From the NCBI RefSeq assembly GCF_017347605.1, contig NZ_AP024484.1, positions 682,001-746,000 on the forward strand: a stretch of DNA of 64,000 nt. The letters are read 5' to 3'. Made by a program: the position numbers and the translations under genes. This document shows positions 27,190-35,840 of the stretch, piece by piece; within the stretch, counting starts at the first letter, position 1; every line of letters begins with the position of its first letter. The notes beneath the pieces were generated by a model. The model saw only the letters and a list, made by a program, of their open reading frames with translations, was not told where the DNA came from and did no database searches. The DNA comes from Prevotella herbatica (GTDB lineage Bacteria; Bacteroidota; Bacteroidia; Bacteroidales; Bacteroidaceae).

Positions 27190-27976
27190 ACTCTACCAGA
27201 AAAAGTTTTTTCAATGCCACTAATGTCATAATGTCACAAACCCTTTATTCATAAGGGTTTAGCGAGTGACATTAAGTGACATTATCGGGGTAAAAGTGAC
27301 ATTAAACTGCAAATCACACCTGTTTTTGGCGATTTTTTACCAAATATGCTTTGCCTGTATTGGTACTTTTCAACCTGAGACAATTCATAATGGTTGGAAT
27401 CATCATGATACTTAAATTAGCAGATTTCATTGTGTTTCTTGTGTAGTATACATTCTTATCTTAACATATTATTGATAATAATGTGTTTACATGTACAGGG
27501 TAATAATTTTTTTCACGTCGGGTAATTCAATTACCCAACGTAGGTAATCAAGTTACTCACGTTAGGTAATCCGATTACCCACGTTGGGTAATCGGTTTAC
27601 ACACGCACTGAGGTAATCTAATTACCCAATTATTGTGATAATTTGGGTAATTTCTTATTTTCTAAAGTTGTAAACAGATCTACAGATTTCAAACGTTTTC
27701 TCTCACGTGTATTTATATTTACAGTGCAGATTTAGAATCTATTCATGCTGTTTTGAAATCTGTCTTTAAGTTCATTTTAAACTTAACATCTACAAAAAGT
27801 ATGTATTATGCAAATAGCATAATTGGGGAAAAAACGCAAAAAACAAGTGTAATCCTGAACTTAATGTCACTTTTACCCCGATAATGTCACTTAATGTCAC
27901 TCGTTAAACCCTTATAAACAAAGGGTTTGTGACATTATAACATTAGTGACATTAAAAAAACTTTTTCTGGTAGAGT
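27190..27976. repeat. Non-coding inverted-repeat island A (ATGTCAC/GGTAAT)
   Basis: Two 115-bp arms, 27190-27304 and 27862-27976, are inverted copies with no indels and only six differences, all transitions. Weaker similarity continues inward to about 27351 and 27813. Each arm carries several GTGACATTA/TAATGTCAC words and a hairpin (AAACCCTT/AAGGGTTT). The centre holds an array of 22-bp palindromes, flanked by further short inverted matches. No ORF of useful length is present. The island fills the gap between the convergent 3' ends of asnA and dnaX. It is not a recognised IS and no clear target-site duplication is seen. Confidence 0.85.
27520..27627. repeat. Five tandem 22-bp imperfect palindromes (GGTAATC-n-ATTACC)
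   Basis: Palindromic units start near 27520, 27543, 27565, 27586 and 27612. Each is of the type GGTAAT-n4-ATTACC, separated by ACGTT/AACGT-like links. The period is 22 bp, about two helical turns, with 25 bp before the last unit. The pattern resembles operator or iteron arrays. It lacks the unique spacers of a CRISPR. Confidence 0.8.
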
Positions 27977-28035
27977 GAAGTCTACAACTAAAACAACTTT
28001 ATACATGTAATTTCTGTAAAACAGAAACCACAACA

Positions 28036-29847
28036 CTATGTAAGATCAAGTTCTAGATTCTTACATAGTTTGCTAAACGAGTCATTATCTTTCTTTAAAG
28101 ACTCAAAAACATCGCGTTTAGACATTATTTGCTTTACCTCAGCGGCTTCAGCCAGCCTGAGTTTTATCTTTATATTACCATTGTGAAGATCACCAGCAAG
28201 TGTTTTTCTTATTCGCGGCTTAATCTCATCAATCTGATTTAATAGGATTTGGTTATCTATAACCGCTTCTATCACTGGATAATCTGAAATTATAGGAGTT
28301 ATATTCTTCATACGAGAAGCTATACCTTTCAATGTTTGTGGCATTCTAGTGCACATGCCCAACCAACATCTTTCCAAATCCTCTTGTGAGAAGTGACCAA
28401 CTTCTTCCTTATTGGTTCTATATTTTTCGTCAGAATCTACAGTTTGTCCTTCTTTTTTGGTTCTAGCAGACTTAAATGTAAAGCCTATATTATTCAACTT
28501 TACCTTATGCCTTGCCGCTCCCGATACTCTTTGTAGCGAATCGGAACTATTATCGGGTACAGAAGCTGTTACTATAGATACGTTTTCCTCTTGAGGTTCC
28601 TGAGTAACCTCTTTATTCCTGTCTCTTGGAGACAAGGCATGACTCTTAGCGGCAGCTACCTGCGATGCTGCCTTTTGCTGAGATAAAATCAGGTTCTTAA
28701 ACAGGGATTTTAATCTTTTAGGGCTACGCCTCGCACTTGCCGAATCATCATCCGGCTGTGTTATCTGTGCCACCTGAATAAGCGAAATTTCAACTAGTAG
28801 TCGCTTGTTGCTACTTTGCTTATAGTTTATATCACATTGATTAAGAATTTTCAGTGTCTTATATAAAAAATCTACAGGACATTTCTGAGCCTGCTCATAA
28901 AACTTCTGGCGTTGTTGCTCACTTGTCTCAAGTAACGATAAAGTCTGTTGGTCTTTAGCCATAAGCACATTACGCACATGACTAGCTAAACCATTAATAA
29001 GATTTCCACCATCAAATCCCTTACCTAGGATGTTATTCAACAAAAGCATAATATCACTAACCTTATTTGTTAGAGAGTAATCCACGACTTTGAAATAGTT
29101 TTCAGAATCAAGAACATTTAAGTCTTCTATAACTTTCTGGTAAGTTATGTTTCCCATGCAGAAACTTGCAGCCTGATCAAATATAGACAAAGCATCGCGC
29201 ATACCGCCATCAGCCTTTTCTGCAATTACGCTCAAAGCTTCTTCCTCATACTTAATCCCCTCTTTGTCAGCAACGCTTTTAAGATGATTTATAGTATTGG
29301 AAACCGTCATACGTTCAAAGTCATATATCTGACAGCGTGAAAGAATTGTCGGCAGAATCTTATGTTTTTCTGTTGTTGCAAGAATAAAAATAACATGAGC
29401 AGGCGGTTCCTCAAGAGTTTTAAGGAATGCGTTAAACGCTGCTGTAGACAACATGTGAACCTCGTCAATAATGAAAACCTTGTAACGTCCTATCTGCGGC
29501 GGAATACGAGTCTGTTCCATCAGAGCCTTGATATTCTCAACAGAGTTGTTGCTGGCTGCATCAAGTTCAAAGATATTATAGGAACGTTGCTCATTAAAAG
29601 ATTTACAACTCTCGCATTCATTGCAAGCTTCACCATCCTCGCGTGGGTGTTCACAGTTGATAGCCTTTGCGAAAATACGTGCACAAGTAGTCTTTCCGAC
29701 ACCTCTTGGACCACAGAAAAGGTATGCATGAGCAAGTCTTCCACCTTTAACAGCATTTTTCAATGTCGTGGTGAGTGCGCTTTGCCCGACAACCGAGTCG
29801 AATGTCATTGGACGGTATTTTCTGGCAGAAACAATATATTCTTCCAT
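28036..29847 (-). CDS. dnaX: DNA polymerase III subunit gamma/tau
   Basis: This 603-residue clamp-loader ATPase starts MEEYIVSARKYRPMTFD. It has Walker A (CGPRGVGKTTCARIF), a four-Cys zinc module (CEHPREDGEACNECESC), Walker B (FIIDEVHML) and sensor 1 (ILATTEKHKI). The remainder (about 370-603) is the variable tau region. The start at 29847 is preferred over 29919 because the family begins with this motif and the -7 box at 29868-29875 lies between them. No obvious slippery site for a gamma product was found. It is transcribed away from divIC through interleaved promoters. Confidence 0.95.
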   Translation of the reverse strand: MEEYIVSARKYRPMTFDSVVGQSALTTTLKNAVKGGRLAHAYLFCGPRGVGKTTCARIFAKAINCEHPREDGEACNECESCKSFNEQRSYNIFELDAASNNSVENIKALMEQTRIPPQIGRYKVFIIDEVHMLSTAAFNAFLKTLEEPPAHVIFILATTEKHKILPTILSRCQIYDFERMTVSNTINHLKSVADKEGIKYEEEALSVIAEKADGGMRDALSIFDQAASFCMGNITYQKVIEDLNVLDSENYFKVVDYSLTNKVSDIMLLLNNILGKGFDGGNLINGLASHVRNVLMAKDQQTLSLLETSEQQRQKFYEQAQKCPVDFLYKTLKILNQCDINYKQSSNKRLLVEISLIQVAQITQPDDDSASARRSPKRLKSLFKNLILSQQKAASQVAAAKSHALSPRDRNKEVTQEPQEENVSIVTASVPDNSSDSLQRVSGAARHKVKLNNIGFTFKSARTKKEGQTVDSDEKYRTNKEEVGHFSQEDLERCWLGMCTRMPQTLKGIASRMKNITPIISDYPVIEAVIDNQILLNQIDEIKPRIRKTLAGDLHNGNIKIKLRLAEAAEVKQIMSKRDVFESLKKDNDSFSKLCKNLELDLT

Positions 29848-29867
29848 TATTTTTATAATTGATGATG

Positions 29868-29897
29868 CAAAGATAGCAAAAATTATTATCTTTGCAA
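29868..29897. promoter_or_regulatory. Interleaved divergent promoters of dnaX and divIC
   Basis: For dnaX (minus strand) a TTG at 29895-29897, a 19-bp spacer and TATCTTTG at 29868-29875 form a consensus promoter. For divIC (plus) a TATCTTTG lies at 29887-29894, directly abutting the dnaX -33 element. Each promoter occupies the other's upstream region. Confidence 0.75.
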
Positions 29898-29912
29898 ACA
29901 AATAATATAAAT

Positions 29913-30251
29913 ATGGCAAGTCGTTTAGGTGTTGTATGGGGGTTTATCGCTCACTATAAGTATCTTGTAGTGACGCTGCTCGCTGTTCTCATCGTTGGAT
30001 TTATCGACGAGAACAGTTTTATGAGACGTATCCAACTTGAGCTGCAGATAAGTAATTTGCAGAGCGATATCGAGAAATACAACAAACAGTATGAAGATGA
30101 CTCTAAACAGCTGAGAGAGATAAGACGAAATCCGAAGACTATCGAAAAGATTGCACGTGAACGTTATTTCATGAAAGCTGATGATGAAGATATCTATGTA
30201 CTTAGTGATGACGAGAAGCCTTTAAATACTAATAATGAAACAACAGAGTAA
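29913..30251 (+). CDS. divIC: Septum formation initiator (FtsB/DivIC family)
   Basis: This 112-residue single-pass membrane protein has a short cytoplasmic start (MASRLGVVWGFIAHYKY), one helix (about residues 18-36) and a coiled coil of Leu/Glu/Lys heptads. The conserved RRNPKTIEKIARERYFMKADDEDIY block follows. FtsB/DivIC proteins bridge FtsL and FtsQ/DivIB in the divisome. The start at 29913 is chosen because the longer form begins inside the promoter. The next gene overlaps it by 17 bp, so the two are coupled. Confidence 0.9.
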   Translation: MASRLGVVWGFIAHYKYLVVTLLAVLIVGFIDENSFMRRIQLELQISNLQSDIEKYNKQYEDDSKQLREIRRNPKTIEKIARERYFMKADDEDIYVLSDDEKPLNTNNETTE

Positions 30252-30660
30252 GTTACAAAGCATTTTATTTCTGCTTGGCGGCATATTGATGGTTATCGGT
30301 ATTGGCTGCTTCGTTTTTATGTTTGAGCAGCAAATAGCAAGTTGGCTGTTCCTTGTTGGCACAGTATTGTTTGCTACAATGCAGATGATGCAGGAATACC
30401 AAGGAAATAACATAACCATTCGCAGATTGAAAAACATAATGAATCTAGCTGATATGGTATTCATATTCTCAGGGATTCTTATGGTAGATAATGTATATGG
30501 ATTCATACGTCCAGCATTCAGCAATTCATTAGACTATTTTTCTTATATATATAATAAGTGGGTGGTACTTCTGCTAATTGCCGCAATATTGGAAATATAC
30601 ACCACGCACAGAATTGAATGGGAAATAAAGAAAGAAAAGAAAAACAACTCTAATATATAG
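30235..30660 (+). CDS. Small four-helix membrane protein, function unknown
   Basis: This 141-residue protein has four hydrophobic segments (about residues 9-30, 35-50, 70-85 and 108-125) and a basic C-terminal tail. Its ATG lies 17 bp inside divIC in another frame, a strong sign of translational coupling to the divisome gene. Similar short membrane proteins follow divIC in other Bacteroidales by my recollection. No function can be assigned. Confidence 0.75.
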   Translation: MKQQSKLQSILFLLGGILMVIGIGCFVFMFEQQIASWLFLVGTVLFATMQMMQEYQGNNITIRRLKNIMNLADMVFIFSGILMVDNVYGFIRPAFSNSLDYFSYIYNKWVVLLLIAAILEIYTTHRIEWEIKKEKKNNSNI

Positions 30661-30761
30661 TATCCAAAGAAAGCACGTATCTGAATTACGAAAAAAACAT
30701 AAAAGTTATGTTATATAATTTAAATAGCATGAATTTTTTTTCGAACCTCACTTATACATGT

Positions 30762-30769
30762 TATCTTTG
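30762..30769 (+). promoter_or_regulatory. -7 box TATCTTTG for the pyrC operon
   Basis: It is an exact consensus match 26 bp before the DUF4369 lipoprotein, the first gene of a five-gene operon. Confidence 0.6.
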
Positions 30770-30795
30770 CTTTTAAAGAAAAAGGAAAACTGTTT

Positions 30796-31602
30796 ATGAT
30801 TAAATTTTTGTATCCAATTATATCACTACTAGCTTTAACGCTAACGTCATGTGGAAAATCATATAATGTAATCGGCACATCAAATGTATCTAACCTTGAT
30901 GGAAGAATGCTATATCTGAAAGTTCTAAAAAACAATGAATTCAAAACTATAGACTCATGTGATGTGGTACACGGACAATTCCACTTTCAAGGAGCCTTCG
31001 ACTCTGTACGAATGGCAAACATCTTCATGGATGACGAAAGCGTTTTACCTCTAGTTATTGAAGATGGCGACATTAACATCAAGATAGACAATACACAGCA
31101 AACCGTAACCGGAACTCCGCTCAATGATAAATTATTCAAGTTCTTCAATAAATATAACCAAATGAAGAGCCTTGAAAACGAACTTGTTCATAAGCATGAC
31201 CAAGCTATCATGAACGGTAGAAACATGAATATCGTAAATGCCAACCTCAATAAGGAAGCTGCACGTTTATCTCAACAAGAAGATAATTTGATTACTAGTT
31301 TCGTTACCGAGAACTTTGATAACATTCTTGGTCCTGGTGTATTCTTCATGGTAACTATTGGATACCAATATCCAGAACTAACACCGTGGATAGAAGACAT
31401 TATGAGTAAGGCTACTGATAATTTCAAGAACGACCAATATGTTAAGGACTATTACAAAAAAGCTCTTGAAAACCAACAGATTATGAACGGTATGCGTGGT
31501 GCTCCAGCAAACTCACAACCAACACAAGCTCCAGCACAACCTAGCACCGCCCCTACACCAAACGAGATGGCTAGTCCTTCTCCAGCGCCTATGACGAAAT
31601 AA
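30796..31602 (+). CDS. DUF4369-domain lipoprotein without thioredoxin domain
   Basis: This 268-residue lipoprotein has lipobox LTSC. The N-terminal DUF4369-like domain (residues 22-110) contains LDGRMLYLKVLKNNEFKTID, GQFHFQGAFDS and LVIEDGDINIKID. A helical region (about 110-225) and a Pro/Ala/Gln-rich tail follow. In many Bacteroidetes DUF4369 precedes a thioredoxin-like domain; no CxxC is present here, so it cannot act in thiol exchange. It leads the unit with dihydroorotase (27-bp gap). Function is unknown. Confidence 0.85.
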   Translation: MIKFLYPIISLLALTLTSCGKSYNVIGTSNVSNLDGRMLYLKVLKNNEFKTIDSCDVVHGQFHFQGAFDSVRMANIFMDDESVLPLVIEDGDINIKIDNTQQTVTGTPLNDKLFKFFNKYNQMKSLENELVHKHDQAIMNGRNMNIVNANLNKEAARLSQQEDNLITSFVTENFDNILGPGVFFMVTIGYQYPELTPWIEDIMSKATDNFKNDQYVKDYYKKALENQQIMNGMRGAPANSQPTQAPAQPSTAPTPNEMASPSPAPMTK

Positions 31603-31629
31603 GGTTATAGAATTCATAAAACCTTAAAG

Positions 31630-32961
31630 ATGAGAATATTAATAAAAAGTGGAACAATAGTAAATGAAGGTTGCTCTGTATTGGGCGACATTGTAATCAC
31701 TGATGATATTATATCCGGAGTCTATGCTGAAGGTGAAACTCCCCGCGGAGCCTACGACAAGATCGTAGACGCCTCGGGGTGTTTTGTTATCCCAGGAATC
31801 ATTGATGACCATGTGCATTTCCGCGAACCAGGATTAACTGACAAAGCTGATATAAAAAGCGAAAGCAGAGCTGCAGCTTGTGGTGGTGTTACATCCTATA
31901 TTGATATGCCAAACACTTCTCCACAAACGACATCAATTGAAGCTTTTAATAATAAATTACACATCGCCCAGAAAAATAGTCTTGTAAATTACGGCTTTTT
32001 CTATGGAGCAACAATATCAAATGCCGAAACATTCAAGTCGCTCGACCGCCATACGATTCCTGGCATAAAGCTTTTTATGGGCGCAAGTACAGGTAATATG
32101 CTTGTTGACAAGACTGAGTCATTGAATAACATATTCAAAACTTGCGCTGAAAACGACATCATATTGATGACTCATTGTGAGGATACCGATATTATAAATG
32201 CTAACATGAATGTGGCAAAACAGGAAAATGACGACCCTGATATAACAATGCATCCCTTGATAAGAAGTGAACGTGCATGTTATAAAAGTACATCAGCAGC
32301 CGTAAACCTCGCAAAAAAGTATAACACCAGACTGCACGTTGCACATGTTACAACAGCAAGTGAGCTTGAACTTTTCGGATACGATGATAAAATAACAGCA
32401 GAAGCGGTAATAGCACATATTTATTTTTACGATGAAGCTTATAAGTCTTTAGGCGCACTGATAAAATGCAATCCTGCTATAAAAACGAAACATGACAGAG
32501 ATGAGATAAGAAGAGCTTTAAATGACGGAAGAATTACTACTATAGGTACAGACCATGCACCGCATGAGCTCAAAAACAAACAAGGAGGATGCTGTAAAGC
32601 GGCTTCTGGTATGCCTATGATTCAGTTCTCACTTGTCACTATGCTTGAACTTGTTGACGAAGGCATATTTTCTATTGAACGTATAGTTGAACTAATGTGC
32701 CATAATCCAGCAACTCTTTTTCATGTAAACAAACGCGGATTCCTTCGTACAGGATATAAGGCTGATATCGTAGTGATACAACCGTCGTGTAAATGGGAAG
32801 TGACAAAAGACATAATACAAAGCAAATGCAAATGGAGTCCTATGGAGGGACATATTTATAATAATAAGGTTAAGACAACGATATGCAACGGTAACATTGT
32901 TTATGATAACGATAACATTATAGATGACAGCAGAGGTGAAGCTCTTGCATTCAATGTTTAG
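31630..32961 (+). CDS. pyrC: Dihydroorotase
   Basis: This 443-residue amidohydrolase is of the class I/PyrC-allantoinase type. Metal ligands are visible in IIDDHVHFREPG (HxH), TSYIDMPNT, KLFMGASTGN, LHVAHVTTASELEL and the terminal TIGTDHAPHELKNK. It closes carbamoyl-aspartate to dihydroorotate in de novo pyrimidine synthesis. The usual carboxylated Lys is replaced by the KLFMGAST loop, as expected for this family branch. Gaps to both neighbours are under 30 bp, so it is in an operon. Confidence 0.92.
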   Translation: MRILIKSGTIVNEGCSVLGDIVITDDIISGVYAEGETPRGAYDKIVDASGCFVIPGIIDDHVHFREPGLTDKADIKSESRAAACGGVTSYIDMPNTSPQTTSIEAFNNKLHIAQKNSLVNYGFFYGATISNAETFKSLDRHTIPGIKLFMGASTGNMLVDKTESLNNIFKTCAENDIILMTHCEDTDIINANMNVAKQENDDPDITMHPLIRSERACYKSTSAAVNLAKKYNTRLHVAHVTTASELELFGYDDKITAEAVIAHIYFYDEAYKSLGALIKCNPAIKTKHDRDEIRRALNDGRITTIGTDHAPHELKNKQGGCCKAASGMPMIQFSLVTMLELVDEGIFSIERIVELMCHNPATLFHVNKRGFLRTGYKADIVVIQPSCKWEVTKDIIQSKCKWSPMEGHIYNNKVKTTICNGNIVYDNDNIIDDSRGEALAFNV

Positions 32962-32979
32962 CCGATTGATTAGAAAAAG

Positions 32980-33780
32980 ATGACCATTCATTATAACATA
33001 CAGGATATAGAACCATACATAAACTGGATTTATTTCTATCATGCATGGAACATGAACGGCAAACCAGAAGCAGAAAAGATGAAGCTTCGTGGTGATGCCG
33101 AGCAGATGTTGCATGAATGGTATGGTAAATATTATACTCATGCTGTATTTGAGATTCTTGATGCAAACAGTGATGGCGATGATTTGATATTAAACGGCAT
33201 TAGAATTCCAATGCTCAGACAGCAGAAACTTATCCCTGATGGATTGCCAAATTTATGTCTGACGGATTTTGTACGCCCAGCTTCAACTGGCATAAAAGAT
33301 AATGTTGGTGTATTTGCAACAACAGTAGACGCTGAATTGCAGAAAAAATACATCAATGATGAATATAAGCGAATGATGGCTCAAGTGCTTGCAGATAGAT
33401 TAGCAGAAGGGACTGCAGAACGAATGCACGAAGAAGTAAGACGCAAATATTGGGGATATGCTCCTAATGAAGAGCTTACAATGAAGCAGACTCATAATGA
33501 AGAATATCAAGGAATAAGACCAGCTGTTGGTTATCCTTCATTACCAGACACCAGTCTCAATTTCATTATCAGCGACATCATTGACATGAAAGGAATAGGA
33601 ATAAGACTTACCGAGAGTGGAATGATGACTCCCCATGCAAGTGTAAGCGGTTTCATGTTCGCGCATCCACAAAGCAAATATTTTGATTTGGGAAGAATTG
33701 GCAATGACCAGATTGTTGATTATGCAAACAGAAGAGGCATACCCGTAGAATTAGTGAAAAAGTTTTTGAAATTTGCATAA
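32980..33780 (+). CDS. Standalone vitamin-B12-dependent methionine synthase activation domain
   Basis: This 266-residue protein matches the C-terminal S-adenosylmethionine-binding reactivation domain of MetH. It has GIRPAVGYPSLPD (the R-x3-G-Y-P SAM loop), IRLTESGMMTPHASVSGFMF and HPQSKYFDLGRIGNDQIVDYA. Normally it is fused to MetH; it donates a methyl group to rescue oxidised cobalamin. Here it is a separate gene 18 bp after pyrC, implying that the genome's MetH is split. The N-terminal 100 residues are the helical part of the domain. Confidence 0.88.
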   Translation: MTIHYNIQDIEPYINWIYFYHAWNMNGKPEAEKMKLRGDAEQMLHEWYGKYYTHAVFEILDANSDGDDLILNGIRIPMLRQQKLIPDGLPNLCLTDFVRPASTGIKDNVGVFATTVDAELQKKYINDEYKRMMAQVLADRLAEGTAERMHEEVRRKYWGYAPNEELTMKQTHNEEYQGIRPAVGYPSLPDTSLNFIISDIIDMKGIGIRLTESGMMTPHASVSGFMFAHPQSKYFDLGRIGNDQIVDYANRRGIPVELVKKFLKFA

Positions 33781-33808
33781 TGTTTTAGCATTTATATTTT
33801 ATTGAATA

Positions 33809-34990
33809 ATGATAGCAAAAATAATATTTTTGATAATGTTGGCGCTAGTGCTCCCCGACTTGTATATAGACATGCACTATCTAAGACATAGGAAAAATTA
33901 CAACCTATGGAAAAGACTTGTGTGGTGGACACCAGCCACAATTATAATTATAGTTAGCCTGTATTTTACATTTAGTAAGAAATTCGCTCCTGACGATATG
34001 CGGATTTTAGTGGGATACTTAATGATATTGGGAATATTTACAGTTCCAAAAATGATATTTTCAGTATGCTCATTTCTTGGTTGGAGACACTGCGTGCAAC
34101 ATAAAACGCCTCATAATTGGGGAAACATCATAGGAATACTTCTTTCTGTAGTTTCTGTCATTATGATTATATACGGATTCACTATCGGACCACGAAAATT
34201 GGAAGTCGTAAATGTTGATATACCCATCAAGGGACTTCCACAAAGTTTTAACGGACTGAGAATAGTTTTATTTTCAGATGCTCACATTAACTCATTCCAC
34301 AATATCATGGAAGACTGCTTAGTACGTGACATTGACACAATATCTGCTCTCAAACCTAATATCATTTGCTTTGCCGGGGATTTACAAAACATTCAGCCTT
34401 CAGAGCTATATCGTTACAAGAACCTTCTATCACGAATAGCAAAAAACACGAATGTACCTGTTTATAGTGTACTTGGAAATCATGATTATAGCATGTACCA
34501 AACTGGGACACCACAGGAAAAAGCAGCAAACGAGCGTAAATTACGTGAATACGAAAAATCAATAGGTTGGCAGCTTCTAAACAATGAACATAAAGCATAT
34601 TATTCTGCAAATCACAAAGATTCTATTATCATAGCAGGCGAAGGCAATTGTGGAACAGGACGTTTTCCTGACAGGTCTGATATGAAAAAGACGATGAGAG
34701 GAGTAAAGAAAAACGATTGTGTGATACTTATGCAACATGATCCAATGACATGGGAATCTAGAATATTACCAAAAAGTAATGCTGCGTTAACACTTAGCGG
34801 TCACACACATGGAGGTCAAATCAGCATATTCGGATTGCGTCCTACAGCTTTCGTATATCCAAATGATCGCGGGCTTTATGAAAAACAAGGTCGCTATCTA
34901 TATGTAACAAGCGGAATAGGTGCATTGCTTCCTTTCAGACTTGGTGTAACAGCAGAAATTACTGTCATAACATTGAAAATAAAGAAATAA
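33809..34990 (+). CDS. Membrane-anchored metallophosphoesterase
   Basis: This 393-residue protein has four hydrophobic segments in its first 130 residues and a calcineurin-like catalytic domain after them. Metal motifs are FSDAHINSF, FAGDLQNI, LGNHDYSM, MQHDPM and SGHTHGGQ. This layout matches YaeI/YkuE-like enzymes, some of which cleave lipid pyrophosphates such as UDP-diacylglucosamine; the substrate here is not known. It lies 28 bp after the MetH-activation gene and 14 bp before plsC, so a role in lipid metabolism is plausible. Confidence 0.9.
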   Translation: MIAKIIFLIMLALVLPDLYIDMHYLRHRKNYNLWKRLVWWTPATIIIIVSLYFTFSKKFAPDDMRILVGYLMILGIFTVPKMIFSVCSFLGWRHCVQHKTPHNWGNIIGILLSVVSVIMIIYGFTIGPRKLEVVNVDIPIKGLPQSFNGLRIVLFSDAHINSFHNIMEDCLVRDIDTISALKPNIICFAGDLQNIQPSELYRYKNLLSRIAKNTNVPVYSVLGNHDYSMYQTGTPQEKAANERKLREYEKSIGWQLLNNEHKAYYSANHKDSIIIAGEGNCGTGRFPDRSDMKKTMRGVKKNDCVILMQHDPMTWESRILPKSNAALTLSGHTHGGQISIFGLRPTAFVYPNDRGLYEKQGRYLYVTSGIGALLPFRLGVTAEITVITLKIKK

Positions 34991-35004
34991 AACATTAAGG
35001 CAAT

Positions 35005-35763
35005 ATGAAATATCTTTATCGACTTTACCAATTGTTTATCTGTCTGCCGATATTAATTATTGACAGCATTTTCACATCATTAGTAACAGTTATAGGCTGC
35101 ATGCTAGGTAACGGACATTTCTGGGGATACTATCCTGGTAAATGGTGGTCTTGGTTGTGGATAAGAATACTTCTTCTTCCTGTTAAGGTTGAAGGACGTG
35201 AGAATCTTGATCCAAAACAGTCGTATGTTTTTGTAGCAAACCACCAGGGAGCTTTTGACATATTCTTGATATACGGCTTTCTTGGAAGAAATTTCAAATG
35301 GATGATGAAAAAAGGTATTGGCAAAATTCCTTTGATTGGCACCGCATGTAAATATGCTCATCATATTTTTGTCGACAAGAGTGGTCCATCAAAGATAAGG
35401 GCTACTTATGATCAGGCACGTTCTATATTGAAAGAAGGTATGTCGTTGGTCGTTTTTGCAGAAGGCGCACGTACGTTTACAGGTCACATGGGAGTATTTC
35501 GTCGTGGTGCTTTTATGCTTGCCGACGATCTTCAGTTACCTGTTGTACCATTGACAATAAACGGAAGTTTTGATGTTAAGCCACGCATGAAAGATAAGTA
35601 CTGGATATTCTGGCATCCACTTAAACTCACTATCCATAAGCCTATTGCACCAATCGGTAAAGGACCAGAGAATGTTAAGAACCAAATGGATAAGAGCTAT
35701 GCAGCAGTAATGAGTGCCATTTCTCCTGAATACCAAGGCTTTGTTGAAAACCCAGACCAATAA
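35005..35763 (+). CDS. plsC: 1-acyl-sn-glycerol-3-phosphate acyltransferase
   Basis: This 252-residue membrane-associated acyltransferase has one N-terminal helix pair and the four PlsC blocks. Block I is NHQGAFDIF (H-x4-D), block II KGIGKIPLIG, block III FAEGARTFTG (an EGAR variant of EGTR) and block IV LPVVPLTING. It adds the second acyl chain to lysophosphatidic acid in phospholipid synthesis. It is the last gene of the pyrC operon, 14 bp after the phosphoesterase. Confidence 0.92.
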   Translation: MKYLYRLYQLFICLPILIIDSIFTSLVTVIGCMLGNGHFWGYYPGKWWSWLWIRILLLPVKVEGRENLDPKQSYVFVANHQGAFDIFLIYGFLGRNFKWMMKKGIGKIPLIGTACKYAHHIFVDKSGPSKIRATYDQARSILKEGMSLVVFAEGARTFTGHMGVFRRGAFMLADDLQLPVVPLTINGSFDVKPRMKDKYWIFWHPLKLTIHKPIAPIGKGPENVKNQMDKSYAAVMSAISPEYQGFVENPDQ

Positions 35764-35785
35764 AATAAAAACTTTGTTATTTATT

Positions 35786-35815
35786 TTGTTCTTCTCACAA
35801 CTTGCACTATCTTTG
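35786..35815 (+). promoter_or_regulatory. Promoter of the GT2-mfd unit
   Basis: TTG (35786-35788), 19 bp and TATCTTTG (35808-35815) form a consensus promoter 25 bp before the GT2 gene. Confidence 0.8.
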
Positions 35816-35840
35816 CAAAATATTAAAATATTGAATAGCT

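Noticed and set aside
27520..27627. CRISPR-like regular array
   Set aside because: The units are palindromes with no unique spacers of protospacer size, and no cas gene is near.
27190..27976. Island A as a complete insertion sequence
   Set aside because: There is no transposase ORF, and I could not find a convincing target-site duplication at the outer ends.
29362..29862. 166-residue plus-strand ORF within dnaX
   Set aside because: It is antisense to the conserved dnaX ATPase domain and so is a shadow.
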